A stretch of DNA of 64,000 nt from Mucor racemosus (GCA_027405735.1 JAPEHQ010000003.1:682001-746000), one strand, 5' to 3'. Counted from the first letter of the stretch, positions 1 to 11,250 are shown. Notes: generated from the letters alone by a model not told the origin. Made by a program: numbers and translations.

Positions 1-1230
1 AGCAATTCCGTCGTGAATTTGAACAATTGGTTATATTGGACTATCTCATCCGTAACACAGGTACATTAAATGTAAACAAACAAATGAAAAGTATAGTTTT
101 TTTGATATTGAATTATCATGTAATCAGATCGTGGTCTTGATAATTGGATGATCAAATACTGTCCACCTAAATCACAAAAGAATCATCATCATCATCAATC
201 TCCAAATAGCAGTAATAATAGCGAAAGTAGTTGTAGTAGTAATTGTTCAGATGTAGATGATCAAAACAACAAACAAGCACCTTCTAAGCATCAACAACAA
301 CAACAACAGAGAGGCCACATTCATGTTGCAGCTATAGATAATGGACTTGCTTTCCCATACAAACATCCAGATCAATGGCGTTCATACCCCTATGGTTGGA
401 TAGCTATGCCCGATGCACTTGTTAATCGACCCTTTTCAGAAGCAACTCGCAAACAATTCTTATCTATTCTTTCAGATCCTCTTTGGTGGAGAGATACAGT
501 GAGAGAAATGCGTGCATTGTTTGAATTAGACGATGATTTTGATGAAAAAATGTTCCAAAAACAAATGGCAGTTCTTAAAGGCCAAGGTTACAATATTGTT
601 CGTACGCTTAAAGATCCAACAGCAGGACCTATTGATTTAGTTGCCATGCAGCGTGTGGTTATCAATCAAGAAGAAGTATTGATTGAATATGATGATCGTG
701 TATTACAGAGTAGAGGTTTACATTTACAAACATCCGCTTCAAATCCACAAACATCTTCAACAATTGCAATAGATATCTCAGATGCTTTGCCTACTAAAAA
801 GAAAAGATCACAACAAAGATCTAGAAGATTGCGTACTCAAAGATCAACATCTTTTGATGTTATTTCTACAACTAGCTCGCCATTTTATGATGATCAAGAC
901 GAGGCAGAAGAAGACGATGATGTAGATCTTGAAGCAGGTTCCTTTCCTCCAATCACTACAACTACTCGACGTGAAAGAAAATGGAAAGATAAACTAAAAA
1001 ATGGATTGTCTATGGATTTAGGTGGTGCTGGATTATTCGGTAAAAAGAAAAGAAAGAGTAGAAACAATAGATATAGAGCCTTTGACAGTGATGGAGGTAT
1101 TTCAGATCATAACGATACTGAGTCATTTGATTCTCAAGACGAGCAACAAGATCAAAAACCTAAACGTGTAACTGTAGTTATGGAAACCATTGAAATTGTA
1201 AAGAGTAGAACGTATTTTACATGTTGTTAA
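1..1230 (+). CDS. LSB6: Type II phosphatidylinositol 4-kinase, C-terminal part (5' end outside window)
   Basis: Phosphorylates phosphatidylinositol to PI4P at Golgi, endosomal or vacuolar membranes. Exon 1-60 reads QFRREFEQLVILDYLIRNT and, after an intron at 61-127 (gtacat..atcag), continues as DRGLDNWMIKY. The D-[YL]-[LI]-IRNTDRG-DNW-IKY block is the catalytic-loop signature of type II PI4-kinases (PI4K2A / yeast Lsb6). The exon from 128 runs to TAA at 1228-1230. It contains an Asn/Ser/Gln/His-rich insert (about residues 10-60 after the intron), the conserved helical C-lobe (pattern FPYKHPDQWRSYPYGW, PLWW, F-KQMAVLKGQGYN), then a basic, acidic and serine-rich tail of about 150 residues. It ends in Cys-Cys, which may be lipid-modified (inference; family members are palmitoylated elsewhere). 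The ATP-binding N-lobe and start lie upstream of the window. Confidence 0.9.
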
Positions 1231-3022
1231 TTTATTTCAAATACAATTGATTTTTCAAGTTCTTTTTGTCTTTTGAATTCAATTAAAAGTTCATATTTTT
1301 GACGTTTTGATGCTTCTACGTATTGAAGCACTTCAAGCAACTTTTCTCTTGCCTTTTTCATATTGGGTTGAAATATATGAACACCATACATTGTTGTAAC
1401 AATGAGTTCATCTAATCCATCTCGATTTAAATCGAGATGTGTCATGCGATAAATTGGATAGGCAAATTGCCTTTTCCATAATACTGTATAAACTTGTGTA
1501 CCTGCCACTTGTTTATAGATTAATACTTGTCTTCCATAAGTTCCAATTAATATCTCTTTTTCTCCATCCCAATCAACGTCCATTACATGTGAGCATAATA
1601 CACTATCAAAATTACCAGAAAGCGGTAATGCACTACTGGTGGTTAAGCCGTCTGTTTCAATGGATCTATATACAATAGCTTGTTCTATAGCACAAGTAAC
1701 AACAAGATGTAATTCATCATCTTCCCTTGCTATTTGGATTGCTGATTAACAATTTTATCAAGTGGAATATTCTCTTCTAGACTTACTCTTATTCGATGCT
1801 CTTGGTTGAAATACTAAAACTGATGTGATGGGACTAAATATTCGAATAGCATGCGATTTCAATTCCTTTCCTTTCTTGTTATAGAATCCAAGAAAGAGTT
1901 CTCCATTTTGTCCACCTGCACAAATAACTCGTTTTCCATCTGGTTGATCCAAGATGTGCATAAACAATATACTATATGGACTACGTAAGTATTTGCATAG
2001 TCTTTCCTTCTATAATGCAACATACTTTATACGGTGGTTGGATATCTTACCCATCATTGGAAAGAATATCGATGATGGCATTTCGATAAATTGATTTGTA
2101 TCAGGGCTCTGTTAAGAGTGAATAAATAGATCGACCTTGTTGTTGTATTCATTATTTACCTGAGCATATAAATGTATAATACCATCCATCGATGTTAATA
2201 AAAATGCTGTTTGTAACTTGCCATCATTATCAATTCTATAACAATTAGTTTATGATCTTGAAAACAGTATATATATCCAACTTACTGAACATGGGATATT
2301 TGCATTGGTGCTGATGATAATGGTATAATTTGACAAGAATCACCAATTGCAAATAAAGCTTGCTCTAAAAACGGCTTTGTTTCTGCATCATTTCCATAAA
2401 TTCTTAAACTGTAGGATAATGATGATTCTTCACTATCTTCCTCTGATTTCTATAAACAACAAAACATGAGTATATATCAGCATATATGTATTGTAAACAC
2501 TCTACTTCAGCTACAGCTAATGCAACAAATAAGCTAATTTTATCATCTACGCTTGACTCTACTGCATCAATAGCTATCACTTCAGATTTTCCTGCTTCTA
2601 GACCAAGAGTAATACATAAGCAATTCCAATATCCATCACGAGAGATGAATGCTGTAAGTTCTGATGAAGAGGCTGCTATAAAGTGTCGAACAGGTTTCGA
2701 TAATGCTTTTACATAAAATATCAATTAAATGTTTAATTTTGTATAAAAAAAAACTTGCTTACGTTGGGTATATTCAGGTGCTGGTTCATCTGGTAATTTA
2801 TCAATTCGTGTAGAAGGAAACTCGTCAGGTCTGTCCATGTAGGTCAATAAACGTGAGTCTAAAGTAACAAGGCCAAAAATATTCCTATCATTTGTATATC
2901 AATATTAAACGTAGATTAAACGATCGATTTTATTATTACGTTCTCTCGTATCCATAACGTGCATAGTGGGTTTCTCTAAAGAGAGGATCATCATCTGTCA
3001 AGGAAATATCGTTAAAAGACAT
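1227..3022 (-). CDS. KPTN: Kaptin-like protein (KICSTOR subunit homologue)
   Basis: Multi-exon gene. The ATG is at 3022 and the first exons are 2940-3022, 2763-2884, 2506-2705 and 2286-2449; further exons lead to the last one ending at 1227. The last exon reads NFDSVLCSHVMDVDWDGEKE then ILIGTYGRQVLIYK, and later LWKRQFAYPIYRMTHLDLN with GLDELIV and GVHIFQ. These are the FG-GAP/WD-like blades typical of the C-terminal half of kaptin, which ends in a coiled coil as here. N-terminal pieces (NIFGLVTLDSRLL; SSVDDKISLFVALAVAE; IDNDGKLQTAFLLTSMDG) follow the same order as in animal kaptin. In animals kaptin is in KICSTOR, which tethers GATOR1 to lysosomes in amino-acid sensing by TORC1; that role here is inference. 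ITFG2, also FG-GAP-like, is the alternative but fits less well. Confidence 0.8.
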
Positions 3023-3926
3023 GATTTATGTATATGAGAAACAGCGGAGGGAAGAGAAAAGGTGTGTATTTGATGTTTGTGCTATTTGACGGTTTGGGAA
3101 AAATTGTCGTACCTAAAAAATGAATATCGAAATTTTCATTCTGGAATAATACCATAGAGCACAAATGTTCATGGCTTGAATAACACTATAAATCCCTGCA
3201 TTAGGACAGAATAAAAAATACAATAGTAATATTGAAATGTTAAACAACCTATGTAATATTTGATTTGCAAAGAATCCAAGAGTAATTACATATGAAAACT
3301 GTTTAAAATATGCAATTATTGGATTATTGCTACTGCGACAAAAAAAAATGAACTTTTTGATCTCGAATCTAATGATAATTTTATCTTAAATTGTAGTCGA
3401 TTTTTTCAAAACAAGAATACAGTAATAGAAATGCACATGCTAAAGAGTATTCTCGTTGCTCAAGATACTAAAAAGTATATAAAGAAGCACGTATAAAAAT
3501 CCTTTAAAACATGCATTGTGAGAAATTTAAGGCGAGGCATTTTTATTATGGCATAACTTTGGGCAAAGCTTGTAGACAATAATGTAGCTTGTAAAGGACC
3601 CACATATAATATAATTACAATCACTATCATTTTATTTATTGCGCTCACAAATGGCTTACATCAAATTGCGTATTTTTATGGTTTTATTAAAGGAAAAAAA
3701 AAGTTATTTCTACCATACTTTGATCGATTGTAGCATATATTTATGGTTTTAACGAATAATCTTCCAAATTATGGCTTGTTTGTTCTTTGTGGATATCTGA
3801 TTTATATAGAAGGGGATGTTCTCTCTTTTTTTTTATAATCAATATTATGTATATATGTGTTTGTGTAATTGAGTGTCTGCTGTAATCATGCAGTGATGAT
3901 TGTCATTTTCTATGATTTTTTAAATT
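3023..3926. other. Intergenic region between kaptin start and MED10 stop
   Basis: AT-rich, with no supportable ORF on either strand. The 3023-3120 part is the kaptin promoter and 5' leader; 3650-3926 would include the MED10 3' UTR. No repeat recognised elsewhere in the window. Confidence 0.6.
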
Positions 3927-4561
3927 TTATTCAGGTTGAGTTGCTGGTTGAACTGTTGTTGATGTTGATTCTTGAGATTCAAGCATGTTATTAGCGTTAT
4001 CGTAAAGGTCAGGGAATGATTTAGTAAATTCGTCAGAAAGTAATTGTCGAAATTCCTGTAAAATTATCAGAATTAGAGAACCCAAATGTTTAGTAAATTT
4101 TCAGAATAAATCACTTACACCGACAGCTTTGATCTTGCCATTAGTAAATTGATTCTCTGTAGCTGCCCTTTCCACAAATCCTTGCGTGAATATATCAGGA
4201 TTCTTTCCATGCTCTACAAAACTAGACAACTTGTTAGCTCATTTTGTAACTAAAAATGTTAATAAGCATACTTTATCACTTCTTCTGGTATAAATGAATC
4301 AATTCCATCTTTTAAATCATCAATTTCTTTATAATGCTCAATAATATCATTACTATATATACATATATATACATATATGATATTAGAAATTATGTGAAAT
4401 AAACAATTCCCTTCTTACATTTTTTTCCAAACAAGTTTATTTCCATCAGGTTGAAAATCGTAAACTATAACACTTAATTCAAATAACTTTTGTAACAGCT
4501 CGTTTAGTTTGTCTTCAGCTGATTGACGCACGTTTGCTGATGTATTATTCTCTGATTGCAT
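3927..4561 (-). CDS. MED10: Mediator complex subunit 10
   Basis: Small Mediator middle-module subunit (yeast Nut2) needed for RNA polymerase II transcription; nuclear. Four exons: 4419-4561, 4272-4352, 4119-4221 and 3927-4055, total 456 nt, 151 aa. Introns follow GT..AG with good donors (gtaaga, gtatgc, gtaagt). Diagnostic strings: LQKLFELSVIVYDFQPDG (family: L..L..L.I.V.DFQP), then DIIEHYKEIDDLKDGIDSF, VINFVEHGKNPDIFTQGFVE, and NQFTNGKIKAV followed by FRQLLSDEFTKSFPD. The order and spacing match MED10 throughout, including the C-terminal FP[ED] motif. The N-terminus is Gln/Asn-rich and short; the C-terminus adds a Ser/Thr/Gln tail after the conserved region. It lies in tandem with kaptin (903 bp away). 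Confidence is high because motifs in every exon match. Confidence 0.92.
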
Positions 4562-5046
4562 TTTAGGATCTTGTATGTTTTTAGACCAAAAAGAAAAAAA
4601 GAAATTTTAGCTAGGAAACAAAAGGACGACACCAGAACTGTGAATAGATTGAAAACACGAGTTTTGATTGGATACCACCATCGTTTGTCCTTTGCAAGAC
4701 ACCCTACTTCTATAAGAATTTAATATAGCAATTCTGTAATATAACATAACAATAATACAATGGGTTTCTTACAATATCCATTATACGCATTTAGGTGACT
4801 TAATACATTGTAGAATATGATTCTCGAATTATAAACTAGTTACTCGATTTGGGCATTTCTGTATCAGCGATCTTGCATATGCAATAAGCTTTATTCTCAA
4901 ACAGATCACAGAGGAAAAAACGCATAATTAAGAAAAGTTTGTTTATTTAGAAAAGATGAGTGCTTTTTAAAGTAAATTCAGAGATTTTTCAAATGAGGCC
5001 AATTCAAGATAGAAAAAGGTGTATGTGGAAAAAGACATTGTGTTTG
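4562..5046. other. MED10 upstream region, no gene seen
   Basis: AT-rich promoter side of MED10. No coding potential that could supply upstream exons for the orphan exon at 5271 was found on the + strand. Confidence 0.5.
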
Positions 5047-5258
5047 AATAGTTCCCCTCAGTTTTTTGTTAGATTTCTTGTTTAATCCAGTCGCTCGAAT
5101 GTGAAAAGCCTTTATTATTAACAGTATTATTTAATACTATAAACTAGTAATGCCTTTTTATTTTTATTTTTTGACTCAATATTACGGAAGATGATTTATT
5201 CGATTTAGTGGACACTTTTCTCCCTCCCAACAATTCCATTAAATCGAATCACGACTGT
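5047..5258. mobile_element. 5'-truncated copy of a TA-flanked (pogo/Tc1-like) MITE
   Basis: About 85% similar by eye to the right half of the complete element at 11251-11748. It shares the segment around GCTCGAATGTGAAAAGCC, the AATATTACGG segment, the motif TTCGATTTAGTGGACAC and the end AAATCGAATCACGACTG followed by TA at 5257-5258. The matching left end (TACAGTC..) is absent, so the copy lost its left half. It stops 12 bp before an apparent 3' splice site of a coding exon. Confidence 0.75.
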
Positions 5259-5270
5259 AGCTGATTTCAG

Positions 5271-5702
5271 AATGTTATCATCAAATCCAGTGGTCTTGCA
5301 TCATCTAGATTTAGCTATATTTGTGTTCTTTTTAATGATCGTAGTAATGCTCTTGTTGACATGATTACTGAAGATGCTGCTTGCGATCAAACTTTGTCTC
5401 GTATTGGTGCAAATCTTATTTCTCAAATGGGTATTTCTATCAATAGTGGTTCCACTAACGCTGCAGCTACAGCTGTTGTTGATGATACTCCTCCTGATAA
5501 TGTTGATATAAATACTATTACTAACTTTGCCAACAGAATGAATGTCTCCATTCATTTCACTATTGCTGTTAATGGTAAGACTGGTCATCTTTCTTTGTCT
5601 GGTGTCAAGGAATGGTTCCAAACTTCATCTGAAAATACTTTGAAATTCTTTGGTGGTGGTAACTTTTCCTCTGCAGTCAATACTACTATTACGACTCCAT
5701 AA
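5271..5702 (+). CDS. Orphan coding exon of unknown function (3' exon or truncated gene)
   Basis: An open frame begins right after a splice-acceptor-like ctgatttcag (5261-5270), as NVIIKSSGLASSRFSYICV, and ends at TAA 5700-5702. The only internal Met start is at 5361, which would give 113 aa; the open frame is longer (about 143 codons). Third positions use GGT, ACT, GTC and TCC, as in the well-expressed genes here, which supports coding. The product is Ser/Thr/Asn-rich with a glycine patch near the end and no signal peptide or membrane segment. I do not recognise the family. Upstream is a truncated MITE and no exon is visible, so this is either the last exon of a gene disrupted by the MITE or a small gene starting at 5361. 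Confidence 0.45.
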   Translation, partial: NVIIKSSGLASSRFSYICVLFNDRSNALVDMITEDAACDQTLSRIGANLISQMGISINSGSTNAAATAVVDDTPPDNVDINTITNFANRMNVSIHFTIAVNGKTGHLSLSGVKEWFQTSSENTLKFFGGGNFSSAVNTTITTP

Positions 5703-7145
5703 ATTACTAGATATACATTTTCTACTTTTTTTTGTATACAAACAACTGATTTTTTCCACAAAAAATACTCTATGCTTCAAATATGCGAGATTGTTTCGTT
5801 GGTTTCATGTATCTTTTTACAAAATGCAACAATAAAAAGGGTTTTTGAGATACTGGGTGCATAGCTCAATGATACAACTCCTCTCCATCAAAAAAATTGC
5901 ACAAATTGCCTTATTTATAGCAACATACGACGAAAACATTGCTGGTTGCACCAAAATTACAGCATAAATGAGTACTTTAAAGGGCGAATTTCTCGACGTT
6001 TAGGATGTTTGCGATAAATTAGTTCATACCAATCGATTTCTCTCGTTTAACAGATGTATTCTAATCAAAATCTACAATTTTTTTTGGATTACGGATTTCG
6101 TTCATTTTGGACGAGGGATAGTAAGGGAAAAATTGCAATTTTGATAAATCCCAATTTTAAACCCGAAATTCGCGACTTTTTACTATGATAATTACTGGTA
6201 TTAAATAACCGTACAAATGACTTCTTTCATAACAAAAGATTTATTTTGATGGTGTGTGTCAATAATTTTGAATTTTTGGGAGAAAACTGATTTTACAACT
6301 TTTTCAATTTTTCTCGAGATTTTGTGAGCAATTTGTAAAAATAAAATAGGAGCGCATTAAGCACAAAATTTTATAGTAAGTTTAATTGATACATATTGTA
6401 TATTCATTAACAAAGTTGCTTATTAATAATCACTTAAAGGTCAACGTTTTTCAAGAAAATTGGTTTTTCAAAAAAAATCAAACAGCTGGCAAGGCTAAAC
6501 TTCAATCCCCGCACCCAACAATTCTGTGCCTGATTTTGCACTGCTGCGGAAATTATATGCCTAAAAAGTGTACCTTGTCAAGAAGCGAGCTAAAATCCCC
6601 AATATTTAGTATTATTACTCAAGGCAAAAACTGTTTATATATAAGTGAGATGCGAAAAAGTATATAAATGTATTTTTGTGAAATTTTTAGTTACTTTGTC
6701 GAGTATGAAAATCCTTTGAAACCAGTTGGGTTATTGCAACGTGGAAAATCTCATAAATATTCATTACAGATAAAGAAAATAGGTTGGGCCGCACAAAATA
6801 ATTTTTGGCCACTTTAAAAAAAGTTTGGGCCACCAATCTTGAAAATGGGACAACCAATAAATTTGGGTTACCAGTTTTGAAAATGGGTCAATGTAGTTGA
6901 AAATGGGCCAAAGAGTTGATAATGGGCCAGTCTAATAATCTGAAGGTTTATTTTTGATATGGTTAACGATTAAGCCTGGTATTTTGTTTCTTTTCACGAT
7001 TTAGCCTGGTGTTTTTTTTTCTTTTCATGATTTAGCTTGCTGTTTCTTTTCATAATTTAACATACACGCAAAAAAGAAATTCTTGCAAAACAAACTACCA
7101 TGACAATTATCTCAAGAGAACGAGCAACTTGCTTTTTTATGCTGT
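5703..7145. other. Gene-free AT-rich stretch with degenerate short repeats
   Basis: No supportable gene. 6785-6945 holds repeated variants of 'gaaaatgggccaa / tttgggcc' (at least five degenerate units). 6963-7063 holds three to four tandem, progressively diverged units of about 30 bp based on 'cacgatttagcctggtgtttcttttc'-like sequence. Confidence 0.6.
6963..7063. repeat. Degenerate tandem repeat, about 30-bp unit
   Basis: Successive units start ACGATTAAGCCTGG, ACGATTTAGCCTGG, ATGATTTAGCTTGC and ATAATTTA, each separated by a T-rich tail ending in CTTTTC. The order of decay is left to right. Confidence 0.75.
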
Positions 7146-7157
7146 TCATTGCATATA

Positions 7158-8735
7158 ATGAAGAAAACAAAAAAAAATACCAAAATAGTTGATAAAATGG
7201 AGGATATTGAAATTTGTTTTACCAACAATCCAAAAAAGCCCAGACTTCTCTGTACGAGAGTTATTAACGCACATTTTCTCGACATACATCCATACCAAGC
7301 AGAAGCACAACTGCAAGAACCTCTGCATTCTAATACTTAAATAGCACAATTAGGTACGTAAAATTGACAGTATTGTTTTTTATTCCTCAATCGCCTAATT
7401 ACTTTCTAGAAAGCAAACCACAAGTCATCCAATATTTAAATGCAGTCTATAAATCACAAGAAAATAACTGTGAACAATACGAAAACAGATTGCTGTCTAT
7501 TACAGAAATATTATATGATGTGTGGAAACACGCAATTATTTTCATGAATGAAACCCCTGAAAAGTTTGCAAACTGATGCGTTAGAAATAAATTGGATTTT
7601 CTGAATAGATCAGTGAAACGTCAAGCAAACTCTATAAATCAAAGAGAATCCCAATGTAATAAGTACTATAATCTTGTAATAGATTGGATCTATTAAGAAG
7701 GAAGTACTAGAGGTGGACGTTGTTGGTGTTACTAATTGTAGTTGACTATTACTTTGGTCAATACTTACTATGTATTAAGTGTGATTAATACAATGTGACG
7801 AGTAGTATTAAGTAATAGATTGGTTATGGTTGTGTTAATAAGTTTATTTGATGAAAATTATTAATGAAGGAAGCAAACAGATATTTTCACTATTAATGTT
7901 CAATATCTGATTTAACATTTACATATTTATATGAATTATGCAACTGAAACTAATTCATGCAATTATTGTTCAAACATCATGTAATATGAATCATTACACC
8001 CAAGGATCTATTTTCGTGTTAAAAGAAGAATTTAGATGTAAGTAATGTTTAACGCTTTAATTGGATTTTTTTTAAATCTTTCATACAGATATTATTATTA
8101 TTGAAGATATCATCAGCCTCAAACAAAAACACCAGAGTTACATAATTAATCGGAAAAACGATGATTATACGGTAATCGGGTATTGTAGAAAGAGCAAAAA
8201 AACAAAAAAATAAGGAGGATGAAGTGGTTATGTCGTTAAGTGGAATGGTGTTAGGTCTGCCGCAAAGATCCTTAATAGATGAGATATCTATGACAGTAAG
8301 ATGCAATGCAAGCACTCCCATCATGTCAAAACGTGATGTAAAGAAAAATGATGTTATTGATAAAATATCTGGTGTTTCGGGAACAACAGCCCAACTTATG
8401 TTACCCAATGTATTGCGAGGCTTCGAAGCTTAAAGTTCGTGTAACGCTGAATTTATTTATAAATTTGCTTAAAAAATTGAAAGAAACGAAGAGCTTCTGT
8501 TCGGTTGTGATTGATTCCTCCGGTTTAACCACTAACGTGGACAATTTGGTTGGTTTGATGAGGTAACTACATTATAGTGCTTTTTAAATAGAATAATTAA
8601 CTTACTTTTGGTTGTGGAGAACATCAAAATTTAAAGAAAAGCATCATTGAAAATATTGTGAATGCCAATGACGTACAGGTTTTAGATTGTGAAGATGAAT
8701 TAATTATGCCTAGTGATCGCAATCGAGCAGTGCGA
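7158..8735 (+). pseudogene. Degenerate YCRKS-type (resolvase-like N-terminus?) mucoralean gene
   Basis: Coding-like blocks in one order but in different frames and with stops. First is MKKTKKNTKIV..(7158-7337). Next is a block around 7395-7570 (LESKPQVIQYLNAVYKSQ; ILYDVWKHAIIF). Next is 8103-8205 with YTVIGYCRKSKKTKK, ending in stops. Next is 8224-8433 with GLPQRSLIDEISMTVRCNA and SKRDVKKND. A frame change then leads to 8435-8566 (VVIDSSGLTTNVDNLV) and a short block 8628-8735 ending in TAA. 'GYCRKS' is reminiscent of the Y-x-R-x-S start of serine recombinases. The following order (RSL.D; SxxCNA; RD; GLTTN) resembles, from memory, a dispersed uncharacterised family in Mucorales. Frame breaks and internal stops argue for a dead copy, though unrecognised introns could explain some. 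Confidence 0.45.
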
Positions 8736-8754
8736 ACATAATCAGGTGAGTGAG

Positions 8755-9670
8755 TCCTGTGCTTGGGCTCGCTTGAATTCTGTTTTTTTCAGGTTATGAC
8801 TTGCTTTAGCTTGCTTGGTTAAATTTTTTAAACAATTTCCTGCTTGGCGCTCGACGAAAACATTGAAAGCTTGCTTATATGCTTGCTCGAAATGCTTCAA
8901 ATTGAAATAGGCTTGCTTGCATGTAAACGTGCTTGCTTGCTTGCTTTCAAATCAAGTAAGCAAGCATGTAATACAGGGAAAACTTATTCAGTTTACTTAA
9001 TTCTCACTTTAAAAATGTCAAAATGCATCACATTTTGAACCAGTATTAGACTGAAAATATATAGCACCATGCTTGCGCTTGTGTTACGCCAGGAGATTAT
9101 ATCAATCTCAAAGCTAAAATATGTACTAAATCATTTAATAAAAATAAAGGAAAACTGTTATAAAATGAAAGAGCACACTAAAACTAAAGAACTTTATTAT
9201 AAGATCGAACCATCTTCTTTTATATTCACATTCTCTAATTATATGACCTGTTTAAAGGAGTCTATTTATATATATACATATATCCAATCAAGTCTAGGTG
9301 ACACAAACTAGTTCCATATTCCTGCATACACGGAGCTTCATAACATAATACACAGCAATGTAGAACTTAACATATCAAACTGTGTCGTAATCTTAACCAA
9401 GGAATGCACCCAGATCTGTGGATGCAACAGCTTGCACTCGGATTTGCTCGCTTGCTTATATGCTTGTGCTCGACTTGCTTGACTTTTTAAAAAATTAGAT
9501 AATGCTTAATTTATGCTTGCTTGCTTTCAAAACTGAAAATGTTCGATATACAACTGCTCGACGAGCCATCGCTTAGGCTCGGGGTTGCTTGAGTAACTTT
9601 CAAATATTTTAGACTCGGCAAATGCTTGCTGAAGCTGCTTGCGCTCGCTTGGGCTCGGTCATTTTGCGAG
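8755..9670. repeat. GCTTG/GCTCG-rich low-complexity region (two clusters)
   Basis: Clusters at 8755-8965 and 9420-9670 are saturated with GCTTG, GCTCG and ACTTG pentamers (for example GCTTGCTTGCTTGC at 8931-8945), separated by about 450 bp of ordinary AT-rich DNA. A small inverted component occurs at 8931-8970 (GCTTGC.. against ..GCAAGC). Confidence 0.8.
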
Positions 9671-9844
9671 CGCTAGTTTTGGTAAAACAGTAATGTGCGT
9701 AGATAGTAAAAAGTAATAATTATTACAAGGAATGCTATCCCAGATTAGTTAGCTCATTTTTACAATAATAATAAAAATTACAATGCAACTCAAAAGGTTA
9801 ATTATTATTTTAAAAGTTACTATAGTTAGTAACTTGTGAACGTA

Positions 9845-10250
9845 ACACAGAATTTGGAATGAGGGTATACACATTATTTTTTTTCGAGCAAAACCGAGGA
9901 TATTCTTTTGTACATATTTTTGAGGACATCTCCACGAAAAATCAGTATTTTGAAGAAATTTAAATTTGTATCTAGAGAGCTCAACGAGGTTGATGACATG
10001 AATGTAAAAAAATTCTGCACAATTTAACGAATATTTTGGAATCTATTACGAAAATGTCAAAAAAAAATGGAATAAAAAAAAAGATGCCCCGAGTTTTTTT
10101 TTCAAACACAGATATGTTAAAGAGAATTTTAAAACAAGTAAATTTTATTTTAAAAAAGTCTTTGGGTATCCTAATTTTTTGCAGAGATATTAAGGCTCAA
10201 AGTTTCAATTTTGCATATTTAAGCTGTAAAAACCAAAGTTGGAAGAAAAA
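9845..10250 (+). repeat. Dispersed AT-rich repeat R1, copy 1 (partial)
   Basis: Shares the ordered landmarks 'gaggatat..acatattttgagg', 'atctccacgaaaaa', 'gagctcaacgaggttgatgacatgaatg', 'aatttaacgaatattttg' and 'ttttaaaacaagtaa' with the copies at 26090, 43485 and 48835, and in reverse with 19085. No coding frame survives. Confidence 0.75.
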
Positions 10251-10917
10251 ATTATCGAATTTATTCGACAGATGCTATAGTGATAGTCTGTAGACAATTA
10301 ATTGTTATTTGTAGCCCTTAAAAATCTGTATCAAATCAAACTAATTTCAATAAGAGGTTTTTATTATTTTGTTATGAAAATCGCTCAAAATCGCGATTTT
10401 TGGACGGGGGTTGGGGTCATCAAAAAACAAGAGTACACCTTCAAATCTTCACTGCTCCTTGAAAAATTAATTTTTTTGAAAAAACTAAAAACGGATCTAT
10501 ATATATTGCTGCTCGCAATTATTTTTATGGAACTGACATTTTGTTTGATAACTTACTGGAAAATGATATTAATAATTTATACGTTTTTGGTGTGTTTTAT
10601 GGGGTAAATCCTTCGAATTTTTATTTTAGCTCTATTTGTATCTAACAAATAATATACCTATAGTATTGATAAAAAACTTTTATTATAATTGCAAGTAATG
10701 TTTACTCAGTAAAATCAATAGGTATGCTTGTTTTTATGATATTCCTACAATCTTTTGAACGGCTATATCTCCGCAAAAAAAATAGCTAAAAATATATAAA
10801 TAGCACCAAAGTTATTGCAACATTAACTTGTATCAGAATCCACTCTTACCTCAGCACATGAAAAAATTTATGGGAAAAATGTTGGAAATCTGATTTTTAG
10901 GAAAAAAAATCCATTTT
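10251..10917. other. Gene-free AT-rich stretch
   Basis: Only short accidental open frames rich in Lys/Ile/Leu/Phe, as expected from AT-rich DNA. Nothing recognised. Confidence 0.5.
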
Positions 10918-11033
10918 AACTTGTGGAGTGTAACTTTTTTAATTTATGGAGTGTAACTTGGCTAATTTATGGAGTGTAACTTGGCTAATTTATGGAGTGT
11001 AACTTGGCTAATTTATGGAGTGCAACTTTCTTT
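10918..11033. repeat. Minisatellite, 23-bp unit
   Basis: Unit AATTTATGGAGTGTAACTTGGCT starts at 10941, 10964, 10987 and 11010 at exact 23-bp spacing, with a diverged partial unit on each side. Units 2-4 are almost identical. Confidence 0.93.
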
Positions 11034-11250
11034 ACTGATGTTTCTCAACCCCTTATGGCATAGAGTATTTACCCCTTCAAGTCGACCTAAATTACTTCAA
11101 AATGCTTCAAATAATGATGTTTTAATACTGCCCAGTCGGTGAATAAAGTTTGCCCAAAATTAAAGTTTTTTAATATATGGTAATTATTATTAAAACCGTC
11201 ATTTAAACTGTTTAATACAGTATATAAGATGTTTTAATCAATTAATTGTA

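Noticed and set aside
6386..6667. 93-codon open frame on the + strand
   Set aside because: No upstream promoter signals, no homology recognised, composition typical of random AT-rich DNA.
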